A DNA stretch of 7,016 nucleotides. Origin: Alistipes sp. Its GTDB lineage: Bacteria; Bacteroidota; Bacteroidia; Bacteroidales; Rikenellaceae. Shown here piece after piece: positions 1-7,007 of this stretch. The notes below the pieces were generated by a model. The model was not told the origin of the DNA. It did no database searches and saw only the letters and a program-made list of their open reading frames with translations. Each line of letters begins with the position of its first letter. The stretch's first letter is position 1. The stretch lies in the NCBI GenBank assembly GCA_017934845.1, contig JAGBIR010000138.1:1-7016 (forward strand), in the 5' to 3' direction. Position numbers and translations under genes: made by a program.

Positions 1-66
1 ATGGGCAGCGGCGATATGACCGCGCAGATGAAAGCGATGGGCTTTAACGTCATGGAAGAAAATATG
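1..66 (+). other. Foreign-looking 5' segment with different codon use
   Basis: Codons 1-20 use GAA twice for Glu and AAA for Lys. The remaining reading frame to 1185 uses GAG for all 27 Glu and AAG for all 20 Lys by my count. The encoded residues (MGSGDMTAQMKAMGFNVMEE) do not resemble the sequence that precedes the barrel in the neighbouring GH97 paralogue, which reads NNMVYQLAAPNR there. Similarity begins at L23-A-A-E-N-R, with N21-M22 possibly matching N282-M283 and three residues (VYQ) absent. I do not recognise the 20-residue piece. It may be the end of another gene joined by recombination, or an assembly chimera. Confidence 0.5.
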
Positions 67-1185
67 TTGGCTGCCGAGAACCGTATTGGCGACTGCTCTT
101 GGGTTAAGACAGGTAAGGTTGCTTGGGATTGGTGGAACGATTGGGGCATCGACGAGGGCGTTGACTTCGAGCCCGGCGTTAACAATGCTACCTACAAGTA
201 CTACATCGACTTCGCATCGAAGTTCGGCTTGGAGTATGTGGTTTTGGACGAGGGTTGGTATGTTCCCCAGTCAGGCGACTTGTACAACATCGTCGAGGAG
301 ATTAACCTCGAGGAGTTGATCGCTTATGCAAATGAGAAGAATGTGAAGCTCATCTTGTGGGCCGTAGCTACAATTATCGAGGACGAGCACTGCAAGCACT
401 ATGCCGATATGGGTATCGCAGGTTTCAAGGTTGACTTCATCGACCGCGACGACCAGAAGGCTGTTGACGTTGTTTACCGCCTTGCCGAGATGACAGCTGC
501 TCACAAGCTCGTACTCGACATCCACGGTGTTTACAAGCCTACAGGTTTGAACCGTACCTATCCTAACGTTATCAACTTCGAGGGCGTTTACGGCCTTGAG
601 GAGCTTAAGTGGAGCAATCCCAATATGCCCGAGTATGACGTTACATTCCCCTACATCCGTATGGTACAGGGCCCCGCAGACTATACTCCGGGTGCTATGC
701 GTAACGCTACCCGCGACGGCTTTAAGATTGAGTACTACACTCCTATGAGCCAGGGTACTCGCGCTCATCAGGTTGGTTTGTATGTAGTTTGCGACGCGCC
801 TATCGTTATGTTGTGCGACGCGCCTACACGCTACGAGGCTGAGCCCGACTGCACAAAGTTCATCGCACAGATGCCTACCGACATCGACCAGACCGAGATT
901 CTTTCGGGTAAGATGGGCGAGTGGATTGTATCGGCTCGTAAGAGCGGCGAGAACTGGTATGTAGGTGGTCTTACAAACTGGACTCCGCGCGAGGTTGAGG
1001 TTGCTTTGTCGTTCCTCGACGAGGGTAAGGAGTACACAGCACAGATCTTGGCCGATGCTAAGGATGCTGACGTGAACCCCACAAAGTACACCATCACAAC
1101 ACAGAACGTAACGGCTGCTACTGCTCTTAATATGGCAATGGCTCCGGGCGGTGGTTTCGGCATTATCCTTACTCCCGTAAAGTAA
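1..1185 (+). CDS. GH97 family glycosidase, retaining alpha-galactosidase-like; N-terminus missing or replaced
   Basis: 394 residues end at a TAA; the ATG is the first base of the window, so the true start cannot be judged. From residue 23 on the protein aligns without difficulty to residues 287-661 of the GH97 protein at 4548-6533, at roughly half or more identical residues by eye. It contains the barrel (about 28-295, with WDWWN at 42-46) and the C-terminal beta-sandwich (about 300-394, ending with the APGGGF motif). The likely nucleophile is D145 in GFKVDF. E194 and E200 in NFEGVYGLE match the calcium ligand and the acid/base. The D-to-E200 spacing of 55 equals, from memory, D415/E470 of the Bacteroides thetaiotaomicron retaining GH97 alpha-galactosidase. 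Missing are the whole N-terminal beta-sandwich (about 270 residues), which in the family supplies one calcium ligand, and any signal peptide. Residues 1-21 match nothing in the paralogue. Galactosidase specificity is inferred from the Asp; family membership is firm. Confidence 0.9.
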   Translation: MGSGDMTAQMKAMGFNVMEENMLAAENRIGDCSWVKTGKVAWDWWNDWGIDEGVDFEPGVNNATYKYYIDFASKFGLEYVVLDEGWYVPQSGDLYNIVEEINLEELIAYANEKNVKLILWAVATIIEDEHCKHYADMGIAGFKVDFIDRDDQKAVDVVYRLAEMTAAHKLVLDIHGVYKPTGLNRTYPNVINFEGVYGLEELKWSNPNMPEYDVTFPYIRMVQGPADYTPGAMRNATRDGFKIEYYTPMSQGTRAHQVGLYVVCDAPIVMLCDAPTRYEAEPDCTKFIAQMPTDIDQTEILSGKMGEWIVSARKSGENWYVGGLTNWTPREVEVALSFLDEGKEYTAQILADAKDADVNPTKYTITTQNVTAATALNMAMAPGGGFGIILTPVK

Positions 1186-1223
1186 TGTAATAGACCACTT
1201 TACAAAAAAGGAACGCTATATAG

Positions 1224-1274
1224 AGGAGAGTTTTGCGAGATATGCTGCCGGCGTTTCGTAAAACTCTCTTTTTT
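1224..1274 (+). terminator. Intrinsic terminator after the first GH97 gene
   Basis: GAGAGTTTT at 1226-1234 pairs perfectly with AAAACTCTC at 1260-1268. The stem continues inward through 1235-1240/1254-1259 with two G-U pairs, giving about 15 bp around a 13-nt loop (1241-1253) that holds GCCGGC. Six T follow at 1269-1274. It starts about 40 nt after the stop codon at 1185 and lies before the next start at 1319. It should therefore separate transcription of the first gene from the downstream three-gene operon. Confidence 0.85.
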
Positions 1275-1278
1275 CAAG

Positions 1279-1288
1279 GGGATATCCC
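1279..1288. promoter_or_regulatory. Perfect 10-bp palindrome in the operon leader (possible operator)
   Basis: GGGATATCCC lies between the terminator and the ATG at 1319. Together with flanking bases it reads AGGGGATATCCCT. It could be an operator or a short leader hairpin. I find no clear Bacteroidota promoter (TTTG about 20 bp upstream of TAnnTTTG) in this 44-nt gap. The operon promoter may be degenerate, or transcription may partly read through from upstream. A palindrome of this length can occur by chance. Confidence 0.2.
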
Positions 1289-1318
1289 TGCTAACCAAAA
1301 ACTAAACACACTTTAGAT

Positions 1319-2794
1319 ATGAAAAGATTTTTGATGGCCGCTTTGGTGCTGTTGATGGCTTCGACAGCTGCGGCAAAGGTTAAGATGCCTGCTGTTTTGG
1401 GCAGCAATATGGTGTTGCAGCGCAATACCGAGGTTAACTTCTGGGGTGAGGCCGATGCAAACGCAAAGGTACGCATCACAACATCGTGGAACGGCGCGAA
1501 GTATAACGTTACAGCCGACAAGGATGGCAAGTGGGCAGTAAAGCTCACAACAGGCGAGGCCGGAGGCCCTTACACCATCGCCGTTAGCGATGGCGAGGAG
1601 CTTAAGCTGGAGAACATCCTCTTGGGTGAGGTATGGATCTGCGGTGGCCAGTCAAATATGGAGATGCCCGTAGGCGGTTTTATCAACCAGCCCGTAGAGA
1701 ACTCTGCCGACTATGTTATGGCCGCTAACCAGTACCCCGGCATCCGTATGTTTACCGTAGCGCGTAACTCAACTAACGAGCCCCAGTCGGACTGCGTAGG
1801 CGAGTGGCTCTGCTCAAATCCTGCAAGCGTGGCATCGTTCAGTGCAACAGGTTACTTCTTTGGTCTTACACTCTACAAGGCGTTGGGTATTCCCGTAGGT
1901 TTGCTCACATCGAACTGGGGTGGCTCGACTATCGAGACTTGGATGTCAAAGGAGTCGGTTGCCGAAATTGAGGGTATCAACCACGAGTTCTGCAACTCAT
2001 GGCGTGGCGATGCGTCGGAGACCGGCCGCTTGTATAATGGTATGATTCTTCCTATCGTGAACTACACAGCAAAGGGCTTCATCTGGTATCAGGGTTGCTC
2101 TAACCGTAAGAACTGGTTCGACTATAAGGAGCTTCAGAAGGGCCTTATCAACCTTTGGCGCAAGATGTGGGGCAACGAGGATATGCCATTCTATATCACA
2201 CAGTTGGCACCATATAGCTACGAGGGTAACAACCTCCGTTCATTGCCGTTGGTAATCGAGGCACAGTATAAGGCTGCTGCCGAGTTGGAGAACGTTGCCG
2301 TAGCTCCTACTACCGACCTTGGTCACCCCACTTGCATCCACCCTGCAAAGAAGAAGCAGGTTGGCGAGCGTTTGGCTTGGTTGGCTTTGGCACGCGACTA
2401 TAAGATGGCAGGCGTTCCCGCCGCAGCTCCTACCTATAAATCAATGGAGATTAAGGATAACGAGATCACTTTGTCGTTCAACCACCTCTCTGACGGCTCA
2501 CCCAACGAGCCTAACTCATTGGTAGGCTTCAGCGAGACTCACACCTTGCGTATGGAGGGCTTCGAGATTGCCGGCGAGGATCAGGTATTCTACCCCGCAA
2601 AGGCTCGTATGATTTGGTGGAAGAATAAGATTGCCGTAAGCTCTGACAAGGTAGCGAAGCCCGTAGCTGTTCGCTATGCGTTCAAGAACTACTGCCCCGA
2701 GGCAAACGTTAAGACAACTTTCAACTTGCCTTTGGTTCCCTTCCGTACCGATAATTGGGAGATTCCTGCTGATCAGATTGGTGAGATTAGATAA
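1319..2794 (+). CDS. Secreted SGNH-family sialate O-acetylesterase-like protein
   Basis: 491 residues. Residues 1-19 form a Sec signal peptide (K2-R3, hydrophobic core, cleavage probably after AAA19), so the product is periplasmic or exported. Residues about 24-105 are a beta-rich N-terminal domain. The SGNH core follows: GGQSNM at 109-114 gives the nucleophile S112; SNWGGSTIETW at 198-208 gives the oxyanion glycine block; WYQGCSN at 256-262 gives the block III Asn (N262); IHPAKK at 340-345 gives H341. This arrangement is the sialate 9-O-acetylesterase family, whose members remove O-acetyl groups from sialic acids or plant and host glycans. Two positions differ from the commonest forms: Cys260 where WYQGE is usual and Cys339 where DIHP is usual, so the Asp of the triad is not clear (D333 is the nearest candidate). 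It is the first gene of the operon, 11 nt before the next. The start is chosen for the signal peptide; there is no Shine-Dalgarno, only A/T-rich sequence. The exact acetylated substrate is unknown. Confidence 0.87.
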   Translation: MKRFLMAALVLLMASTAAAKVKMPAVLGSNMVLQRNTEVNFWGEADANAKVRITTSWNGAKYNVTADKDGKWAVKLTTGEAGGPYTIAVSDGEELKLENILLGEVWICGGQSNMEMPVGGFINQPVENSADYVMAANQYPGIRMFTVARNSTNEPQSDCVGEWLCSNPASVASFSATGYFFGLTLYKALGIPVGLLTSNWGGSTIETWMSKESVAEIEGINHEFCNSWRGDASETGRLYNGMILPIVNYTAKGFIWYQGCSNRKNWFDYKELQKGLINLWRKMWGNEDMPFYITQLAPYSYEGNNLRSLPLVIEAQYKAAAELENVAVAPTTDLGHPTCIHPAKKKQVGERLAWLALARDYKMAGVPAAAPTYKSMEIKDNEITLSFNHLSDGSPNEPNSLVGFSETHTLRMEGFEIAGEDQVFYPAKARMIWWKNKIAVSSDKVAKPVAVRYAFKNYCPEANVKTTFNLPLVPFRTDNWEIPADQIGEIR

Positions 2795-2805
2795 ACATCC
2801 ACAAT

Positions 2806-4527
2806 ATGAGATTTAAGCATATTTTAATGGTAGCCGCACTGTGCATAGCACTCTGCGGCTGCCAAACTAAAGGCGGAGAGGTAAACGTTGGCGATTACCT
2901 CGAGAAATATACCTTTGGCGACGACAATACAATGGCGTTCCGCCGTGCCGTAGAGCAGGCACGCGCACAGAAGGCCGAGCGACTCGTCATCCCCGAGGGA
3001 ACATACCACTTCTATCCCGAGCTGGCATTCGAGAAGTATGCCTATGTGACCAACAACAGCGCAGGTTTGAAGCGTTTTGTATTCGATTTGACCGATATGG
3101 AGGATTTTACTGTTGAGGGAAATGGCTCGAAGTTTATACTTCACGGCTTTGTGTCGGCCTTTACGATCGACAGTTGTAGCAACGTAACGATCAAGGACTT
3201 TACGATGGATTATGCCCGCACGTTCCATTCCGAGGGTAAGGTTGAGCGCGTAGGCGAGGGCTGGGTTGATTTGCGCTTCCCTGCCGATTATCGCTATGAC
3301 ATCCGCAATGGCAACCTCTATTTCTCGGATGAGCGCGGCAATAAGTACCCCTTCTCGCACCTTCTGGAGATGAATTCCGAGCGTCGTGAGCCCGAGTTTA
3401 TGGCCAGCGACTATTGGCTTACCGACAACACTATCCCTGCCGAGAAGCGCGAGGATGGTACGGTGCGTATCTTCAAGGATAAACTCACGGCAAAGGTTGG
3501 CAACGTATTGTTCTTGGGCCCGGGCCATCGCCTCTGCCCCGCCATTGCCATCGATGAGAGCGCAGGCGTAAATATCCACGACGTTACGATTCGTCACGCC
3601 GGCGGTATGGGCGTTGTGGCACAGCATAGCCGCGACATTGAGCTTCTGCGCGTATATATCGAGCCGGAGGAGGGCAGCGAGCGTATGATAAGCATTACGG
3701 CCGACGCTACACACTTCACCCACTGCGAGGGCTACCTGCGTATGATCAATTGCCACTTCTTCAACCAGATTGACGACGCGACCAACATCCACGGCATGTA
3801 TGGTATCGTAAAGCAGATTCTTGAGCCTAACCGCATCTTGGTGTTCTTCCCCCACGAGCAGCAGTATGGACTCGACGTATTGCGCGAGGGTCGTACGGTC
3901 GAGATGTTGAAGCAGATGAGTCTTACGACCTACGACGAGATTAAGGTTGAGGAGGTTGTGCGCCTGAACAAGGAGTGGTATGAGGTTGCATTTGCAAAGG
4001 ATATTGCCGAGGATGCTGCGGTGGGAGACCTTATTACCGACATAAGCTATCCCGAGGTGTTGATTAAGGGTTGCCGCATGGGTAACAACCGCGCGCGTGG
4101 TCTGCTTTTAGGCTCACGCAAGCAGACCATCATCGAGGATTGCTACTTCCACATCCCCGGCTCGGCTATCTACTTCGAGGGTGACGGCTACTACTGGTAT
4201 GAGCAGGCGGGTGTGCGCGACGTTATTATCCGCAACAACACCTTCGACAACTGCAACTATGGTTACTACCGCTGGGGTACGGCCTGCATAGCTGTTGGCT
4301 CTGGCCCGAAGGAGGATCGCCAGGCGAGCCGTTACAACCGTAACATCCTGATCGAGAACAACAAGTTCATCATCTCGGATCCACGCATTATGAACCTTTA
4401 CAGCGTCGATGGTTGTACCTTCCGCAACAACGAGATTATCAAGTCGGATGCCTATCCCTACACGTTGGGCGAGACTCGCGCGTTTGTTACCGACGAGTGC
4501 CTCAACATCGATATCAAGACCGAGTAA
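2806..4527 (+). CDS. GH110-like exo-alpha-1,3-galactosidase, predicted lipoprotein
   Basis: 573 residues. Residues 1-18 are a lipoprotein signal peptide with lipobox LCGC, lipidated Cys19, so the protein is anchored in the outer membrane or periplasm. The residues after Cys19 (QTKGGE) are not a strongly acidic surface-export signal. The body is a right-handed parallel beta-helix. Repeats of the NVTIKDF type appear near 126-132, 255-285, 305-330, 417-460, 471-482, 512-522 and 535-545. Two insertions (about 142-245 and 331-415) interrupt it, as in GH110. D300 (TADATH), D323 and D324 (QIDDATNIHG) have the same 23/24 spacing as, from memory, the catalytic D321/D344/D345 of the Pseudoalteromonas GH110. 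GH110 enzymes are inverting and release alpha-1,3-linked galactose from blood-group B or linear alpha-Gal ends. Which subfamily applies cannot be told here. It lies 11 nt after the esterase and 20 nt before the GH97 gene, so co-transcription is likely. The alternative is another beta-helix glycosidase; I favour GH110 for the TADATH/DDATNIHG blocks. Confidence 0.85.
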   Translation: MRFKHILMVAALCIALCGCQTKGGEVNVGDYLEKYTFGDDNTMAFRRAVEQARAQKAERLVIPEGTYHFYPELAFEKYAYVTNNSAGLKRFVFDLTDMEDFTVEGNGSKFILHGFVSAFTIDSCSNVTIKDFTMDYARTFHSEGKVERVGEGWVDLRFPADYRYDIRNGNLYFSDERGNKYPFSHLLEMNSERREPEFMASDYWLTDNTIPAEKREDGTVRIFKDKLTAKVGNVLFLGPGHRLCPAIAIDESAGVNIHDVTIRHAGGMGVVAQHSRDIELLRVYIEPEEGSERMISITADATHFTHCEGYLRMINCHFFNQIDDATNIHGMYGIVKQILEPNRILVFFPHEQQYGLDVLREGRTVEMLKQMSLTTYDEIKVEEVVRLNKEWYEVAFAKDIAEDAAVGDLITDISYPEVLIKGCRMGNNRARGLLLGSRKQTIIEDCYFHIPGSAIYFEGDGYYWYEQAGVRDVIIRNNTFDNCNYGYYRWGTACIAVGSGPKEDRQASRYNRNILIENNKFIISDPRIMNLYSVDGCTFRNNEIIKSDAYPYTLGETRAFVTDECLNIDIKTE

Positions 4528-4547
4528 AAAGATTAAACCTAAAATAG

Positions 4548-6533
4548 ATGAAAAAGATTTTAATCGCATTGTTAGCTCTTCCGCTGCTTGCAGTGCAGGG
4601 TGCGGAGGCTAAGATTTATACCGTTAAGAGCCCCTCGGGTGCGCTTTGTGTGGCTGTAGATGTTGCCGAGCAGACAACCTACACGCTGGCGGTAAATGGC
4701 GAGCAGGTAATTGCCCCCTCGCGCATCGCTATGGAGTTGGAGGATGGCACTATGTTGGGCGACAACCTCCGCGTTCGCAAGGCCCTCACAGGCTCAAAGA
4801 GCGAGCATATCATTGCTCCGTTGTACCGTCAGGCAGAGTTTGATGCCGCGTATAACTACCTCACCATCCTCTCGCGCGATGGTTACTCGTTGGAGTTCCG
4901 CGCCTATGACGATGGTGTTGCCTACCGCTTTGTAACGGCAAAGAAGGAGGATTTGACAATCAAGAACGAGGTTGTGGAGTTCAACTTCGCCGAGGATTAT
5001 AACCTCGTAATCCCCTATGCCGACAAGCGCAACGACCCCTACTACTCATCGTTCGAGAGCCAGTACACGCTGGAGAAGACTTCCGACGTGAAGTCACACA
5101 CCGACCGCTTGGCATTTATGCCCGTTATGGTCGATGCCGGCAAGGCTGGTAAGTTGCTGCTTACCGAGTCTGACGTCGAGGACTACCCCGGCCTGTTCGT
5201 TACTTTTGCCGAGGAGAAGATTGGCCTTAAGGCCTTCCCCACACCGCTGCCTTCCGAGTGGAAGATTACCGGTAGCGGCTCGAAGCGTCCTACGGCTTAC
5301 CACGAGCTGGTAGCAAAGACCAAGGGCAGCCGCACATTCCCGTGGCGTGTTGTAGGCTATGCTCAGGACGACACGCAGCTTCCCGTAAACAACATGGTTT
5401 ATCAGTTGGCTGCGCCCAACCGCGTGGCGGATATATCGTGGATTAAGGGTGGTAAATCGACTTGGGATTGGTGGAACGGCGTGCGCCTCTATGGCGTTGA
5501 TTTCCGCGCCGGCATCAACACCGAGACCTATAAGTATCATATCGACTTCGCAGCGAAGTATGGCATCGAGTATGTTATGCTGGACGATGGTTGGTATCCC
5601 TTCCACGAGCGTAACTTGCTGAAGCCCTACGAGTCGATGAACATCCCCGAGTTGGTAGAGTATGCCCGTGAGCGAGGCGTGGAGCTCTTGCTGTGGGCCG
5701 TAGGTCAGACCCTGCTCGAGCAGGTCGAGGAGGCGTGCGCGCACTACTCGAAGATGGGTATCGCAGGTTTCAAAGTCGATTTCTTCGATGCGCAGGACCA
5801 GCTCTTGGTGCAGGACATCTACCGCTTGGCGGAGGTTACTGCAAAACATAAGCTCTTGATTGACTTCCACGGAATGTACAAGCCTACTGGCTTGAGCCGC
5901 ACCTACCCCAACGTTATCAACTACGAGGGTGTTTTTGGTTTGGAGCAGCTGAAGTGGACCGACCGCGACCGCGCCGATATGCCGCTTAACGACGTGCTTA
6001 TCCCCTACATCCGTATGGCTGCCGGCCCTATGGACTACACTCAGGGTGCAATGCTCAACGCCGCAAAGGGTGATTTCCGCGCTATCGACAAGCGTCCCAT
6101 GAGTCAGGGTACACGCGCGCATCAGGTTGCTATGTATGTTGTTTACGACGCACCATTCTCTATGTTGTGCGACACTCCGTCGAACTACTTGCGCGAAGAG
6201 GAGACCACTCGCTACATAGCCTCAATACCTACCGTTTTCGACTCATCGAAGGTGTTGTCGGGTAAGGTTGGCGAGCATATCGTCATGGCACGCCAGAAGG
6301 ATGGTGTTTGGTATGTTGGCGGTCTTACATCGTGGGTAGCTCGCGATGTGGAGGTCGATTTCTCAGTCCTCGGCGAGGGTGAGTGGGAGGTTGCACTCTT
6401 CCGCGACGGTATCAATGCCGACCTTACAGGTTTGGACTATAAGACCGAGACAAAGGTTGTGAAGGCTGGCGACAAGTTGCCGATACATATGGCTCCGGGT
6501 GGTGGTTTTGCAATGATTATCAAGCAGAAGTAA
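4548..6533 (+). CDS. GH97 family glycosidase, retaining alpha-galactosidase-like, complete and secreted
   Basis: 661 residues, the normal full length of GH97. Residues 1-21 are a Sec signal peptide ending AEA21, so it is probably periplasmic. The N-terminal beta-sandwich spans about 25-275, the catalytic barrel about 290-560 (WDWWN at 306-310, LDDGWYP at 345-351) and the C-terminal beta-sandwich about 565-661. D411 in GFKVDF is the expected nucleophile of the retaining branch; the inverting SusB-type alpha-glucosidases lack this Asp. E460 and E466 in NYEGVFGLE are the expected calcium ligand and acid/base; D411 to E466 is 55 residues, as in the retaining alpha-galactosidase of B. thetaiotaomicron (recalled). 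The family is calcium-dependent. It is the last gene of the operon and is followed by a strong terminator. The start is preceded by an A-rich stretch and no Shine-Dalgarno. Automatic annotation may call it alpha-glucosidase SusB; the Asp argues for galactosidase or a related retaining activity, though substrate is not proven by sequence. Confidence 0.95.
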   Translation: MKKILIALLALPLLAVQGAEAKIYTVKSPSGALCVAVDVAEQTTYTLAVNGEQVIAPSRIAMELEDGTMLGDNLRVRKALTGSKSEHIIAPLYRQAEFDAAYNYLTILSRDGYSLEFRAYDDGVAYRFVTAKKEDLTIKNEVVEFNFAEDYNLVIPYADKRNDPYYSSFESQYTLEKTSDVKSHTDRLAFMPVMVDAGKAGKLLLTESDVEDYPGLFVTFAEEKIGLKAFPTPLPSEWKITGSGSKRPTAYHELVAKTKGSRTFPWRVVGYAQDDTQLPVNNMVYQLAAPNRVADISWIKGGKSTWDWWNGVRLYGVDFRAGINTETYKYHIDFAAKYGIEYVMLDDGWYPFHERNLLKPYESMNIPELVEYARERGVELLLWAVGQTLLEQVEEACAHYSKMGIAGFKVDFFDAQDQLLVQDIYRLAEVTAKHKLLIDFHGMYKPTGLSRTYPNVINYEGVFGLEQLKWTDRDRADMPLNDVLIPYIRMAAGPMDYTQGAMLNAAKGDFRAIDKRPMSQGTRAHQVAMYVVYDAPFSMLCDTPSNYLREEETTRYIASIPTVFDSSKVLSGKVGEHIVMARQKDGVWYVGGLTSWVARDVEVDFSVLGEGEWEVALFRDGINADLTGLDYKTETKVVKAGDKLPIHMAPGGGFAMIIKQK

Positions 6534-6583
6534 TCACTCCGAAGGGACTCCATGGGGTGCTAACCGCTCCCTTGAGAGAGTTT

Positions 6584-6620
6584 AATGCCGTGTAGCGAAG
6601 TGCTACACGGCATTTTTTTT
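6584..6620 (+). terminator. Intrinsic terminator of the esterase-GH110-GH97 operon
   Basis: AATGCCGTGTAGC (6584-6596) pairs perfectly over 13 bp with GCTACACGGCATT (6602-6614), with a 5-nt loop GAAGT, and runs into eight T (6613-6620). It starts 50 nt after the stop codon. The short stretch 6534-6583 before it holds only a weak inverted repeat, AAGGGA (6542-6547) with TCCCTT (6568-6573), and no gene. Confidence 0.93.
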
Positions 6621-6685
6621 GCAGCCGAACGCAGCCGTAACGGCTGTTTCCTGAAGCATTATAGCGGAAATGACAGCAAGAAACT

Positions 6686-6722
6686 CTCCCCCTAAAATAG
6701 TGGGAGTACCCTTTAGGGGGAG
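6686..6722. repeat. Palindrome of repeat module B, first copy
   Basis: CTCCCCCTAAA (6686-6696) and TTTAGGGGGAG (6712-6722) are perfect 11-bp inverted repeats around a 15-nt centre, inside which GGG (6702-6704) and CCC (6709-6711) can add a short stem. No run of T follows on either strand, only AGTTTCTT on the minus strand, so this copy is a poor terminator compared with the second copy. Confidence 0.75.
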
Positions 6723-6798
6723 GGGGTATGACAGCCGTAACGCCCGTTTCCTGAAGTATAATAGCGGAAATGACAGCAAGAAATGTTGTATACCCCTC

Positions 6799-6814
6799 TG
6801 TCACTTGCGTGACA
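6799..6814 (-). repeat. Hairpin of repeat module C, first copy (GCAA tetraloop on minus strand)
   Basis: TGTCAC (6799-6804) and GTGACA (6809-6814) form a perfect 6-bp stem. On the minus strand the loop is GCAA, a GNRA tetraloop. It is followed on the plus strand by another inverted repeat, CCCCTA (6818-6823) with TAGGGG (6827-6832). Confidence 0.6.
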
Positions 6815-6854
6815 TCTCCCCTATATTAGGGGCGAAGTTTTGAGGGTAACAGAC

Positions 6855-6900
6855 AAAAAAACTCTCCCCCTAAAAAAGGGGGAGTACCCTTTAGGGGGAG
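6855..6900 (-). terminator. Palindrome of repeat module B, second copy: probable minus-strand terminator
   Basis: CTCCCCCTAAA (6864-6874) pairs with TTTAGGGGGAG (6890-6900), or alternatively CTCCCCC (6864-6870) pairs with the nearer GGGGGAG (6878-6884). Read on the minus strand, either hairpin is followed by AG and then seven T (complement of the A run 6855-6861). That is the form of an intrinsic terminator for leftward transcripts entering from the right of the window. No minus-strand gene is visible here to use it. Confidence 0.5.
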
Positions 6901-6991
6901 GGGGTATGACAGTCATAACGCCCGTTTCCTGAAGCATTATAGCGGAAATGATAGCAAGAATAGCTTGCGGAGCGGTAATGTTATACCCCTC

Positions 6992-7007
6992 TGTCACTTA
7001 CGTGACA
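6992..7007 (-). repeat. Hairpin of repeat module C, second copy (GTAA tetraloop on minus strand)
   Basis: The same perfect 6-bp stem, TGTCAC (6992-6997) and GTGACA (7002-7007). The only difference from the first 35-bp copy is one loop base, which changes the minus-strand loop from GCAA to GTAA and keeps the GNRA pattern. The copy runs to the end of the window, so its right flank is not seen. Confidence 0.6.

Noticed and set aside
2824..3855. Long minus-strand open frame (343 codons) opposite the GH110 gene
   Set aside because: It is antisense to a gene with signal peptide and catalytic motifs, its translation has no recognisable domain, and biased codons on the coding strand readily leave the opposite frame open.
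1319..4548. Shine-Dalgarno sites before the operon genes
   Set aside because: No AGGAGG-like motif lies upstream of the starts at 1319, 2806 or 4548; A-rich leaders are typical of Bacteroidota and are not separate features.
5094..6122. Long minus-strand open frame (342 codons) opposite the second GH97 gene
   Set aside because: A shadow of a clear GH97 coding sequence. A comparable open antisense frame also occurs opposite the first GH97 copy (271-768), as expected from shared codon bias rather than a gene.
6651..6672. TATAAT-like box on the minus strand inside module A
   Set aside because: The bases are the loop of the TTTCC/GGAAA inverted repeat, differ in the second copy, and Bacteroidota do not normally use this sigma-70 consensus.
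6520..6804. Minus-strand open frame of 94 codons across the end of the operon
   Set aside because: It runs through the GH97 stop codon, the operon terminator and repeat modules A and B; its peptide is the translation of palindromes.
6878..6904. G-quadruplex in module B
   Set aside because: Only three G5 runs are present on one strand, and they pair well with the nearby C5 arm, so a stem is the simpler structure.
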